DNA of 64,000 bases, from contig CM019217.1 in the NCBI GenBank assembly GCA_009741485.1, forward strand, positions 32,387,165-32,451,164. The letters run 5' to 3'. Within the stretch, counting starts at the first letter, position 1; every line of letters starts with the position of its first letter. The position numbers and the translations under genes are program-made. A model generated the notes under the pieces. It had not been told where the DNA came from. It ran no database searches and saw nothing but the letters and a program-made list of their open reading frames with translations. This document shows, piece by piece, positions 34,781 to 47,345 of the stretch. Source of the stretch: Malurus cyaneus samueli (taxonomy: Eukaryota; Chordata; Aves; Passeriformes; Maluridae).

Positions 34781-35110
34781 AACATCCCAATTCTTCCACA
34801 GCCCGTCAGTCGTGCTCAAGACAGGCACCATTAGATAAAGTAGCAACATTGCCTGTGTTGTCACCACGAACTTTTAAAAATAGCTTAATGTCGAGGAGTG
34901 TTAACACTCGTGGCAAACAGGCAGGCTTTTTTTCCAACTTCCAACCCATGAGCATCGTCACCGGGGAGGCTGCTCAGCCCTATTCCCGTGGGGAAGCCTT
35001 TAAAGCGTTGTGGAAAACCGGGGGACATTAGGGGTTGGCTACTGCCCTCTAGTGATCGTCACCAGCGCCTGAGGCTTCTAACTCGCCTTTTATTTTCTAA
35101 TCACGTTACT
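34781..35110. promoter_or_regulatory. CpG-retaining patch with CTCF-like motif, candidate insulator
   Basis: About fourteen CpGs occur in 330 bp, far above the neighbouring desert. The patch includes a 14-bp perfect palindrome (GAGTGTTAACACTC, 34896-34909) and a CTCF-like site at 35042-35055. It shows no open-frame or repeat signature. Confidence 0.45.
35042..35055 (-). promoter_or_regulatory. CTCF-like motif, minus orientation
   Basis: The minus strand reads TCACTAGAGGGCAG, fitting 13 of 14 positions of the CTCF core consensus. Confidence 0.5.
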
Positions 35111-36200
35111 AAAAATAAACTTTGTGTGTGATCAGATGCATGAAATTCAGTATTATGAAACAGTGCCTGATTCATCAGATCTCAGAATTTACGCCAAATG
35201 ATGGGCAGTTCCTAGCATGGACTCCAGCTGATACAGCTCTAAAAATATGATTAATGCAATCCAAGCATGCTGTGTTAGGATTTATATTATCACCTAAATT
35301 GAATATATCCCAATTTGAATACACTTATTGATACAATTTTTCCCCAATAAAAACATTGTTTCGTTTTAAATATAGCCTTTCAATAATAAACAAGTCACCC
35401 TTCTTTCAAAAAACACCCCTCAACATAACAAAACGATGATTATGGAAAGTTTTATGGAATACAAATTATTGAGAAACAGAATGTTTGGTTCAAATTATGA
35501 TTTAGCTGAATTAATGAGTGGCACTACAGACCTCTCTCCCTTTTTCTTTTTTTTTCCCCTCTGTGCCAAAATGATCAAAATATTTGCTAGTTAAAAAGTA
35601 GAGTGTGCTTTTTTTCTCTAGTTATTGATACAAAGTGCTCAGATCCCTTATTATATTCTTGTCAAATGTTACCTGATGAAAGGGCTGTTTGAGCAGAATT
35701 CTGCTGCTGGCATTAGAGGGCAGCCTTTTAGGGTTTATTAGATTTTGTTGGGTTTTTTTTGCACATCAGTCTGACTAGGATCTAATTTAATGCATCTTAA
35801 GGCTATTTTTTTCTCTAAACGCAGTACAGTCATTTAAACCCCTGTCTCATTAAGTCCAGCACCCAGCTGTGTTGCTCACCCATGAACATCAACAACCGTG
35901 AGTTAGGAACATCTGAATTGCTCTGTAGGTAGAAGGGCTGCAATTATGAGATCCTCAAAGCGACAAGTGTGTTGATCTAATTGGCCTGCATATGAAACAC
36001 ACCGGGCAAGGGAGTCACCTTTACTTTTATCCTGCAAGAGTAATTGAGTGGTTCACAGCTCTGACTCGTTTTCAGCAACACAACTTAGTGAAATTAATGT
36101 GTTTAAGTTCTCTCCAGGGTCACGCAGACTGCTCCAGGTTTTGAGTCTTCACACATAGGAACAGTGCAGCTTATTTGTTCTACCATGCCTTTTGTGCCCT
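35111..36200. promoter_or_regulatory. AT-rich candidate conserved non-coding cluster
   Basis: Unique AT-rich sequence with repeated homeodomain-type cores lies around the two CTCF-like sites, for example ATATGATTAATGCAATCC near 35245 and GAATTAATGAG near 35508. There are no stop-free frames of note and no transposon match. The call is inference. Confidence 0.3.
35710..35723 (+). promoter_or_regulatory. CTCF-like motif, plus orientation
   Basis: GCATTAGAGGGCAG fits 12 of 14 positions of the CTCF core. It points away from the minus-oriented site about 670 bp upstream. Confidence 0.4.
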
Positions 36201-37689
36201 TGCTTCTAGGCCCATGAACACTGCTTACCATCATCTGTAGGATGTCTTTTTATTTCATCACTTATCCTTCAGACTTATGTAGGGCAAAGGTTACAAAAGT
36301 TCTTGGCATCTGCCAGATCATGTAGGAGGAAAGCAGCATCAGCAGAGATTCTCTTGTGTAATCTACTGATATTTTTGGAGATATGTTTGGGTAATAAAAT
36401 GTTCACTTTGTCTGCTGATCAGACTGCCTCCTATACAGTAAAAATTGTTGTAAAAATATGTCTTTAAGGAAGCTTTATAAAACAAAACCTTACAAAAGCA
36501 TGAGAATAATTTACAAAGATCAGATTTGTATGACTTATAAGGAAAGGTTCTGGAGCAAATAGAAAGCAAATTATCTTTAATTAACATGGGATTGTCAGAG
36601 GATAGTGATTCATCCATCAGTGGAGGGCAGGGAAAGGTTAAAAAAAAAGTGTGGAAAAATTATAAGCTAGAGGAGAACCTTTTTCATATCCTGAATCACC
36701 TCTGCATAAACCACATTGATAACTACTCTGTTTCTTGCTGATTGTTCCAAATTCAGCAATCACTTGTCTTGAAATTATTTTGAATGGTCCTAAAAATAGG
36801 TTGATACTGGAGATGCCAGTTTTTCCAGTAATTTCCCTGAAATGTCAGTAGAATTATCGACTATGAGAAACAATGCTGTGTCTTCATCTCCATGGGAAGA
36901 TGACATTTTTCTGCTGCAATACAATACTTCCGAAAAAAGCATCCTCACAATTCCTGAGATTTTCAATGTGTCCGAGATACCTTTGAAGATAACTCTAAGA
37001 TATGGCTGACAGCTCCAGAGGTAGGAAAGTCTCACGTCCCCCTAACCTGATAGATGTTCAAAAAGGTGAACAAGGATCTCGTCAGATGCTTTGCTAACAG
37101 AGCAGATTTTTCCAGGTAGTGGCATAAACCAGAAACTTTAGGGTACTTCAAGTTCTCTAAAAACGGACTTTCAATTTCTCTAAAAATGGGCTAAACCTGA
37201 GTCAGGATAGCTTTTTCTCCCAGTCTCCTGAAAACCTCTTTCCCCTGCTGCTGCATACATGTATGCAGAAGAAACACAATAAGAGTTTTTCCCACTCTTA
37301 CCAGTTATACCGATTACAGTAAAAGCCAGGAATCTAGAAAGACACAATTTCCACTAAAATCAGCCCATCGCGATTCATTTTGATACTAGATAAATTTCTT
37401 AAGTATCTTTAGGAGTGCAGCATTTGAAATGTGAAAATCCTGATCATCTTGTACAGTTAGTTGCTAGAGAAGCATCAGGCAGGCTGCAGAAAGCATCCTG
37501 TGAAAACAAGAAAGTCTATAGGAGGATAGTCCCAAACCTTCGAAAACTGAATAAACAGCAGCCCAATGAAGCAATTGGCTCTGCTGCTGCTTGAGCACAT
37601 TCCACACTGTTGTTTCTGTGGAGGCACTTGCAGCTGTTTGGCATACAAATCAAATATACATACTGTACTTCAGCATAGAAGTACAGATT
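36201..37689. other. Gene-free interval
   Basis: Nothing recognised; AT-rich unique sequence. Confidence 0.5.
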
Positions 37690-38705
37690 CTCCTGAGTTG
37701 AAAGGGACCCACAAGGATCATAAAGTCCTGTGATCATAAAAATAAAGTCCTGATCATAAAATCCAATATTGATATTGCACAGGACACTGCAAAAGTCACA
37801 CCATATGCCTGAGATTGTTGTCCAAACACTTTTTGAAATGTCAGGTTTTGTGCATGATCACTGCCCTGGGGAGCCTGTTGCAGTGCCCAACCACCCTCTG
37901 GGTGAAGACCATTTTCCTGATATCCAACTTAAACCTCCCCTGACACAGTTTCATGCCATTCCCTTGGGTCCTGTCACTGTAACCACAGAGAAGAGATCAG
38001 TGCCTACCCCTCCTCTTCCGCTCATGGGGAAGTTGAGACCACAATGAGATCTCTCTTCAGTCTCCTCCAGGCTGAACAAACCAAGTGACCTCAGCTACTC
38101 CTCATATGGCTTCGCCCTTCACCATCTTCCTTCCCCTCCTTTAGATGCCCTGTGATAGCTTTATATCCTTCCTGCATTGTGGCACCCAAAACTTCAAATA
38201 AGATTCAAGGTGAGGCTTCCCCAGATCAGGGCAGAGTGGGACAATCCCCTCCCTTGCCCAGCTGGTGATGCTGTGCCTGATAATCCCCAGGACATGCTTG
38301 GCCCTCCTGGCTGCCAGGGCACTGCTGACTCAAGTTCAACTTGCCATGAACCAGGACCTGCAGGTCCCTCTTCCACAGTGCTATTCTCCAGCATTCTCAT
38401 TTCCCGGTCTGTACATCCAGGGTTGTCTCATCCCAGATGCAGAATCCAGCACTTTTCCTTTTGAACTTCATACAGTTGGTGATTGCCCAGCTCTCTTAAT
38501 TTGTCGAGGTCTCTGTGCAGGGCCTCTCTGTCTTTGAGGGAGTCAACAGCTCCCCAATTTAGTATTACCAGCAAATTTAGTCTGCCCTTCAGTCTCGTAT
38601 TCGAGTTGTTTATGAAGATATTGAAGAGACCTGGCCCTAAAATGGAGTCCTGTGGAACCCCACTACTGACTGGTCACCAGCTAGAATATGTGCTGTCACC
38701 TAAAT
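37690..38705 (-). mobile_element. CR1 LINE, minus strand, truncated at both ends
   Basis: The plus strand shows the reverse complement of CR1: GTTGAAAGGGACCCACAAGG near the 3' end, GGGCAGAGTGGGACAATCCC in the RT C-terminal part, then CCAGCTAGAATATGTGCTGT at the 5' side. On the minus strand the RT-like frame is broken by stops and shifts. The 3' octamers are missing. Confidence 0.9.
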
Positions 38706-41700
38706 CCATGCAGTGGAAGAAGAAGAAGAAAAAGAATTCATCCCAGGGATCAGCATCTTAGTAGCCTTCTTCAGAGTTATATCCAGGCTTCTCCCTTTGG
38801 ATGTGGTGGTGTGCAGAGTTCCATCTTTCTTCTGGCTGTCCTCAGATGGTCTTCCCTCTGCCCTGTTCCTGGTTGCCTACATGCACCTCCTGGAAAGAGA
38901 GAGCCCTATACATATTAGCAAGTGACAAATATTACTTTACTTTAATCCCTGCTCTTGAATCGTCACAAGTTATCTTATCTGTCTAGTTTGATAGCTGGCA
39001 ATCCCGTGTGAAGAAACTTACATGAGGATGGAATCATGTCACAGCACATCTGACTTATGGGGCTGGGCTGGCTTGCACAAGCTCCCACTTCACCAGAGAG
39101 GCCAGGGGAAGCTGCCAGCAGTTCACCCTACTGCTCTGCTCAGCTAACTGAATAACAAGCGAGAAGGGTGATGAGAGATAAAAATTAAAGCTGGAGGAGT
39201 AACTGGTATTCAGACATTAAAAGTTTTTCTTTAGTGTCTGCCACTCAGAGCTGCATAAAGCTGTTTGTATGTAAATTATGAACTTGCCCATGCTAACTGC
39301 TGCTCAGGTTTTAGCACAGAGCCCTAATCTGAGGAAACTACCAAAATGCTGAATATCAGCAGGAAGGAAATAGAGCATTTTGTCAATGAGGGATCCAAGA
39401 CAATTTCAACAACCATTTTATACTGATAGAGTAAATTATGTTTAGCACCATTGACATGTACACAGGATACCCAGTGGCAGTTGCATAAGGGGTAGAGTGG
39501 GAGGAGATCATCAAGCTTCTCATGAAGAGTATTTTCCCAGCATTTTTCTGTCATCTTCCTTTCCTTTTCTGTTCTCTCTTTTGTGTTATGGAATTCCTTC
39601 CTCCACTATTCTCCTGTTTACACATGGCCAGGATGTACACAGTCAATCTTCTGCATATTGCTATTTCCTCTCACTAGTGTTTTTGTGAAGGTGGAAGTCA
39701 CAGCCTCCCCAGTTTGTGTTGGACCTGTGATGAAAAACCTACAGGAAACATGTGTTTGCTTGACAATTTGGGATGAAGATTAGTCAAAGATGATCTCATA
39801 GAAAAAGGTTATTAATTCAGCACCTTTGCAGATTGTTTTTACTTCAAGTGTGTTACACTGTATCTGCAATGAGCATTCTGTAATGAGAAGTATTTGGTTT
39901 GGAATAATGACAGGAAAACAAGTGGTGGTCTGCTATGGTGGTACTGAAGAGCAGTGAGGAGCACTGGCAAGCAGCTCAGACAGCACTGCACGAGATGCAT
40001 TTCAGTGCATTTGCTGTATAAAGCACAAGCACCACTTGTGGCTTCAATCTTGTTCTTAATACCAGTTCATCAGTATAAAGACATCTGCTAACTAACCAGA
40101 TTTACATAAAATTAGAAGGGGTATGTGGAGTAATGTTGACATGTTTTACCTTTCTGAGATATTTCTGTGGCATGCAAGAGCTAATTGTTCTCATAACATT
40201 TCAAACTGGTTCGAAAGCTAAAAGCACTAATGAATCTGGAAGTGAAATAAGGAGAGTGCAAGGTTTGGGTTTTTTTTTTCCTTTTGGTACCTCTGTCTGT
40301 AAAAAAAAAAATTGTTTTTTAAAATGTCATTTTAGCCAGGTGAGAATGCTCTGCAGGATGGGAAGGAGACTGTCAAGAAATATGTTGATGAACTAACAGA
40401 CTGACAAACACTAAGGGGCTGTTTTAATACTAATTCTAGATTACCACCAATTTAAAGAATCTGTGCAGTCCTCTTGACCATTGTGACAGGAATGGGGTAC
40501 AGGAGAAGTCAGTCAAGGATGTGTATGAGAGGTTGGATGGACACAACTGTGGCTGATGGCACCTGGAACAGGGTTGTTTAATTCTAAATTACAATTGTGC
40601 TATTTTTATTAAGCAATTACTTTCATTGTTTTCCAAGTCCCTGCATTGCAAGTTCTGTTACTTGGATCCTCACCTAATCTTGGCCTATAGATATTTTCCT
40701 TTTTAGATGATAAACACAAATTACAGCTTTTCATTGTACCATATGTGTAGATTACATGCACTGACCAAGTCATTCTGCTACTGATGTCAGCACTGGAATC
40801 TTAAGGCACAGTTTGTGGCCTTTATTTTATGGTTTTATTCTTTCAGTGTGAGCTGGCCTTGCTACCACTTGCATCTCAAGCCATTTCCAGTCTGTTGTGG
40901 AAGAGGTCTTAGGAATCATCCTAGTCATGGGACTCACTTGTGCAATGTAAATATGTGTGGCATTGTTATATTATTATTTTAGACTTTCTCCATTTGGGGG
41001 TGTTGCCTGGGTGCCTCTCAGCTGGCTGCAGAGGAGCTGAGGCTCGGCAGCTGATACTGCAGGCACTGACTGCACACTGCAGGGCAATAAGCAGAAGGAG
41101 AAAAGAGGCCATGGCTATTGTCACTCTTGGTCTTGGTTCTCTTTCAGACCAAAGCTAATTTTATTTCACAACTACAGGGCCTTTTAACTCCAAAACATGC
41201 AGTGTGAAACTATTGGAGTAATTCCATTAGCACCAAAGGGCATTAAATTATGTCTCTGATGGCACTGGAAGCTTCTATTTTCAGAGTTTCAGCCGACTTA
41301 ACGTTTTTCTTTACACTTGCATTTTCATCTTGATTTTCTAAAAATGTGGTTAAAACACGGATGTGTCAGTACACACTTTCTGTGTTAATGATGCTGCTGA
41401 TTTTTGCACTGAATATTTATTTCCATGAAAAATACAAGTTTATTTTTTAAGACAGCTGTTGTCTGAAGAAGTCTGTGTTTTTTCAGATGTGTGTGGAATC
41501 AAAAGGCTTAATTCACCTTTGCTGTATTTCTTCTGAACTTGGTGAACTTACATTAGGGTTAAATTTGGGCAAAACTTTCCAGGCAGCTGTGAATCTGCTC
41601 TAGTCTTTAACTTCACTGTTACAAAAACTCTAAAATAGGCTTTGGAGATCTATTTGGATAAGAGAGAGAGATTTCTTCTTTATTCACAAATACAGAATAC

Positions 41701-43667
41701 ATGAAAGAGAGCTAGAGCTGCAAAAACGTCTTGTAATGCTGATGTTCAAGCACAAGCAATTACCAGTTGGGTGCCAGGAGAAGAAAGATCTGTGAGGAAA
41801 TGAAAAGCCCCAGAATGTATCCCCTGCAGTAGCACATGGTACAGGGAGCCCACAACTAGCACTAGCAAAAGCTATGGGAGTCCAGAAAAAAAGTAGCTTT
41901 CATTCATAGTTTTTATACAGACTCTCTTTACTGGAAATTGTCTTGTTTAACAGACCATGTGACACACCTTCTTTTTCATTCAAAGTACGTTTTTATGTGC
42001 CACTGTTGTGTTATCAAGCAGTGGGAGAGGGTGATAAAGTGTGGCCTCGGGGAAAACAGTTAAAGGGAGGAGGAAGACATTAAAAAAAAATTAGGAAGAA
42101 ACCCAGACTAATTTTCTTGATTTGGTCTATTATACTAAGGCATAATCTTTCTAAGAAGCATTAGCAGAGCCATCTGTAAACATCCTGGGCAGAAAGCTCA
42201 GGGGAGCACTGCAGGGAATTTTCCAACCCTGGTAAAAGGGAGAAATAAATTGCTTAATAAATAAGTCTCCATTTGTAATCCTTATCACATTTCACCCCAA
42301 TCACTGAGCATTAACAGCAGCAGCTGTGATAGCAGAAGTCATACATTTTTTCGGATCAGACAGTTTTCCTTCATTTTCCTGTACTATTTTGGGAGTTTGG
42401 GGTCCTTTATTTAGTAGTGTAAATTTTAGTTTCCAGAAGCACAGAAACATATTTTGTAATAAACTTCCTGAAGGCAAATTGCTGGTACTCAGTATCAAGG
42501 AGATGCATTGTCAAGAAGTTTAAGATTTTTGGAAATTTAAAGTGACAGATAAGCTCAGGTACTCTGCGTATTTTGCTAAATAAGATTGTATCTAAGTCTG
42601 CTTCTTTTCCAGCATTTGTACTCCTCAATCAGTGTGAAAGGTTTGCCAGTGGAGTGCTTAACCTGATAAGCAAACAGCCAAATATCTAAATAAGCTCTTA
42701 CTAAGGTTTTTTGTCCTGTGGTTCTCAGAAAACAACATGCATGAAAGGTGATAGAATTTGACTTCTAAACATGCTATGAAGAGTGGTAAACAATCCAGGG
42801 CATCTCCCACAGACTGAGGAAGGTTCTTCCAACAGATACATATTTGTTGCAGCAATACTAGGTTTAGATTAAATAGTGGATTTGAGATTTTCTACTATTT
42901 GACCTAATTTGTATTGTCTTTTTGGTAGAAAGTAGTGTTTTCTCTATCTGATCTTTTTGGTGTTTGTGTGCTGCATTTGGAAATGAGCCTTGCACCTCAC
43001 TCCCGATGTCCTACTGGAGAGGTGAAGACCTAACCCTTCAGTTAATCCCAGGGATGTGCTGTGCTATGCTCGGGGTAACCTCAAAACAGCACCCAGAGTC
43101 GAGGCACTTCTGTACTGCAGCCCACTAGTTGTCAGGCCTTTCCCACATTTTTCTTTTGTTTCCTGTGTTTGGGTATGTTTGCTCCTACAGCACCATCGAT
43201 GTTGTTTTCCAGATGAGATGTTTAATGGAGGTTTTGTACACACTTGTCATTTGTATTTTCCAATGCATCATGCTAGGAATTATCCTCCTGATGCCTTCAA
43301 ATGGAACCTGAGATAGATCTGAGGTTTCTTCTTTATCCATAATAAGGTCACAAAAATACTGGTCTGACTATCCCATGCTAGCAGGACAGACAGCTTTCTT
43401 CAGGATTTGGTCCATCTGACAGGCACAGTTCACAGTCCATGAGAGACCAAACTCTGTATTTGACTTGGAATGACATGACAGGTCAGGTCTGGATTTTGCC
43501 CCTCACCAGTCTTTCGTTCTGCACGTTATGCAATTTTGCAATCTAAATCACAAATCATCCATTTGGAGACTAAAGAGTCAACATTTTTCAAAGGAGCAGG
43601 GGGAGAGAGAGGCCCTTTCAGCAACAGCTTGGCATGATAAGAACAGAGCAATGCTGATATGTATCTC
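38706..43667. other. Gene-free interval
   Basis: A purine-rich patch (AAGAAGAAGAAAAAG) at about 38718-38736 follows the CR1. A T-run and an A-run lie near 40270-40315. No exon, RNA gene or other transposon is recognised. Confidence 0.5.
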
Positions 43668-43786
43668 CTTGGGAGGTATTTAAAGCCCACATGGATGTGA
43701 TCCTATACAGCTTGCTCTGAGTGAATCTGTATTGGCAAAGGGGTCGGACTAAATGATTTCCCGAGTTCCCTCCTAGATTCTATGAT
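43668..43786 (+). mobile_element. CR1 3' tail of a different subfamily
   Basis: GGGAGGTATTTAAAGCCCAC, GGGGTCGGACTAAATGATTT and a final TAGATTCTATGATGA are typical of the CR1 3' UTR. The wording differs from the copies at 1.5 and 14.2 kb. About 120 bp survive. Confidence 0.8.
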
Positions 43787-46700
43787 GAAGTATAGAAAAA
43801 ACTTTGTCACTGGCCATCTTTCCAGAGTATTCTCTGATTTCATGTGGACTTTGGCACTGCTCTCCTTCACATCTCTGATTCACATCTGCTTTCATCTACT
43901 ACTTCAGATTCTCATCTGTGCTCACAGTATCAGAGTACTGCCATAGGTCAGTGTGATGGCTGTGCCTTTCTTTGGCTGGCAAATTCTCTTTGCTATGCCA
44001 CAAGTTAATTCTGAATCTCCCTGTACGATTTTGCTATACATTTCTTGTCCCAAATATGAATTGTCTCTTGTTAAAGGTTCACCAAGCTTCTTAGTCAAAA
44101 ATCTGCTTGCTGTCTCCCCTTTCTTTTTGTACTTAAAACCATACTGATCACATGTGTTAACTTTGTAAGACATCTTACTCTTCATTTATTTTTACAATGT
44201 TTCACAGTTTACTCCATTTTCTTTGGTCATCTGGAAGCTCCTACAAAGTGGTTATGAGCTGCCTGTTACCAGAAATTATGCTAATTTCTGGTTGTTTTCC
44301 TGTTTGCCAGTACACGAGCTTGTGAATAAAACATAGGTTGTCTTCTCCAAGGTAATTCTCCTGGTTTCTTTTCCTGGGTTCAGTAAACACTAAGAGTTGT
44401 GGCTGATGGAGATCTATGTCCCATGGTGTTGGAGCTCTACCTGTGTAGCATTAGGACTAATTTACAGCAGTTTTGTAAAGGTCTGTTTCCCTGCAAGTGT
44501 GATTTGCTGTTGCCCTCCCACTCTGCTTATGGATATTACGGGCAGCTCAGTGAGGACTGGAGAAAAGACAGGAAGTGTGATGGCTTAAGAGAATTGAGCT
44601 ATGGAGAAGGTGTGGCTACAGTGATATATTTTGTTTTGGGAACAAGGTGAACTGACCAGCCCCTGGAAGACGTTGATGGAACAGGTAGGTGTTTTAGGGG
44701 ACAGCGTGTTTTATTCAGGAGGATCTCAAGAAGCAAACCTGGATTATTTTACATTTCATCATTGAAAAATAATATTGATCCATGTACATTCATGCCTCCT
44801 TATTCTGTTTCTCTTATGCTTCAGATAGTTCTTTTCCCTTTTGTGGGCGTGATAGAAAAGAATACTAACCCAAAATGTAGTGTAAATGTAACATCTTAGG
44901 AATTACTTGAGATGGGACACCTAGAAGTATTGCCACTGAATATTCTGACAGGTGTTTCTTTTGAATTATGCCTTTCAGCTAGAGACTCCCTGGTAAGAAA
45001 GGTGTGGTGAACCTCAGACTGGTTTGTTTACTTGATTTGAATGTAGCTTTTAAGCTAGGAACTTAATCCTCTTCTGTTACTCAATAAACTGTCACTGAAA
45101 TCAGGAGTTTCAGCTGAATCATTGCCACGATTGAGTGTGTCTGCACTTAGTATTTTAGATAAAATAGAAACATCTTAAGGTGAAATTTTTACTAATAAGT
45201 CTTTAAATGTAATATAGATGGGTATCTGTAAACCTTAATTATGTGTAAGAAAAAGGTTGTTTAAAATGCCATCTTGATATGGTGGTAAAACAGCTTCAGA
45301 GCACCTCTGCCTGCATACTCTTCTGCAAAAGTATAAATCTCTGTTTCATATGGAATGGCAGCATTGTTTACAGAGTGTTTACAAATAATAGAAGACAAAT
45401 AATCTTTACAAGCAGCAGACAGGTATGATTGTATTTCAGAAGGATAATTGAGTTAAAATTGTGCTAAGTGGCATGCACAGCTTTCATCAGCAATACATTG
45501 AGAACATTTTGTGACTTGGGATAAAGACTTAGAAGGATTTGCATGGGACCAAAGAGTCACTTTAGCTGACAGATAGCTGTGCAGGGGCTCCTTCAGTCTT
45601 TGACCCGGTTGTGCAAATCCAGTCTAATCTGATTACTCTTTAGATATACAGGTCCATCTATAAAATACATATAGACATAAATAATTATGTTTATGTGGGC
45701 TCTGGGCCAACAGTGAAAAGCATGGGTGAGTTAGCATGCTGAAATGCATAGATGTGAATATTAATATCCAAGATCATGAATGTTTTTGTGTGAGTTTATT
45801 TAATTAAAAACTGGGCTTACTGTGTTTTGGGAGACTGAAGGGTTTTTGTTTGTTGTTTGGTTTTTAAATGTAGAATCACTTGATGGGCATACTGTGCAGG
45901 TTGTACAATTATTGTGAAAATGAGAGTCACCTTTCGTAACCTCCTCCCTTTTTTATTAGGTTATCTCTTGCCTCAGTGATCCTCTTCCTAATGAATTCTA
46001 ATTCCCTGTACCAATGACAGCAGTTCGATTCCGTTTTGTCCCCTCAGGGCACCTCAGCATATGTGAATGGTTAACTCTGATCTCAGATAACTGGTTGCAT
46101 TCTTTCGGGAAGCCCAAACCAGTGACATTATTTTAACCTTTTACCTACTTTTCCCTGACAACTACAGTTCCCTGTGCTCTACCTACATTGCACACCCAGC
46201 CAAGGGCTCAGGTATTCACAGCAAATACATAACACATAATACATAACACTTGCAAAGCACATATGCTTGTTACTTGCCAAGTACTGTCATTCCCTGCCAT
46301 GTTGTCCAGTATTTGCTGCTGAAGGAACTGCAGAGACGACCATTTGAAATAGTTTTGCAGTTGGAATGGTGCATATTGCTCCAACATGCAGTGTCACAAC
46401 GGGGTTGGCAAAGACAGCCTGAGAGAGCATGGGCCCAAATTGCTACAACAGTCTGATGAAATGTGTGGAAAAAGCCGTGTTGCAAGTCAGGCAGAGGTGA
46501 GCAACAGGCACAGAGGCTGGGAGTGTGGTGAGTCCAGACTCCAGGAAACCCAATCTGCTGAAGCCTCAGAAGGTGCAAAAGTCATACAGTCAGGCTCCAG
46601 TGTGGAAAACTGCCTCTTGCCCAATGGTCACTGTGGTGCTGGTGACCCTGAGGAAGGAGCCCAGCTCAGCCTAGCTGTGCAGTTGTAATGGGATTTACAG

Positions 46701-47240
46701 TGTTAGGATACATCAAAGATGTCTTTTGCTGCTTGGTGTGCTTAAAACACAGCTTGCATCCGTGCTAAGGTTCATGGACCTGACCTTGTTGGCTCACAAA
46801 AACTCTGCCGGGGTTGATGGATGATCGTGGGAAGGGCACCTGGAATATCTTGGTTGCTGCACACATAGATCATTGGGATGTGGCCTTATGGTTTGCAGCG
46901 ACATTCCCCAAGAAATCTGCCTGCACAACTCTATGCAGGAATAGTGCTTGGGCAAATAGCCCAAGGCTGTGCTTTGATGGAGCGCTGTGCCACCAAGGTG
47001 TGCATGGATGGGTGGAGGACCACTCACTAATCTGCAGTGGGGTTCTTGTGGCAATGGCAGGAGGAGTGTTAGTGAGAAAAGAACATTAAAATCTGTCCCA
47101 TTTTTTCAGCACTGAAAACCAGGAAAATATGACATACTATCCAGACTAAGGTAGTTGCTAGTGAACTGCAGTTTTGCTGATAGCAATATTTGGGTTGGTA
47201 AGAATGGGGAAAAAAGGAGGACCACAGAAATAATTTTGGC
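43787..47240. other. Gene-free interval
   Basis: Frames at 46250-47090 are slightly longer than elsewhere, but I recognise no domain in them. No transposon termini are visible. Confidence 0.5.
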
Positions 47241-47242
47241 TT

Positions 47243-47345
47243 CTTCTTCCCCCCCCCCCCCATTTCTTTTTTTTTTTTTTCCTAAAACATCCCAAAAATC
47301 TCAACTGCTCAGGAAGAAACAAACGAAAAAAACAAACAAACAAAC
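47243..47345. repeat. C-run, T-run and AAAC simple repeats
   Basis: A run of about 13 C is followed by about 14 T. About 40 bp later comes an AAAC/AAAAAC repeat (about 47320-47345). Confidence 0.9.

Noticed and set aside
46250..47090. Possible retroposed gene or retroviral fragment
   Set aside because: Frames of about 90-100 codons occur on both strands, but I recognise no protein, and no poly-A tail or target duplication is visible.
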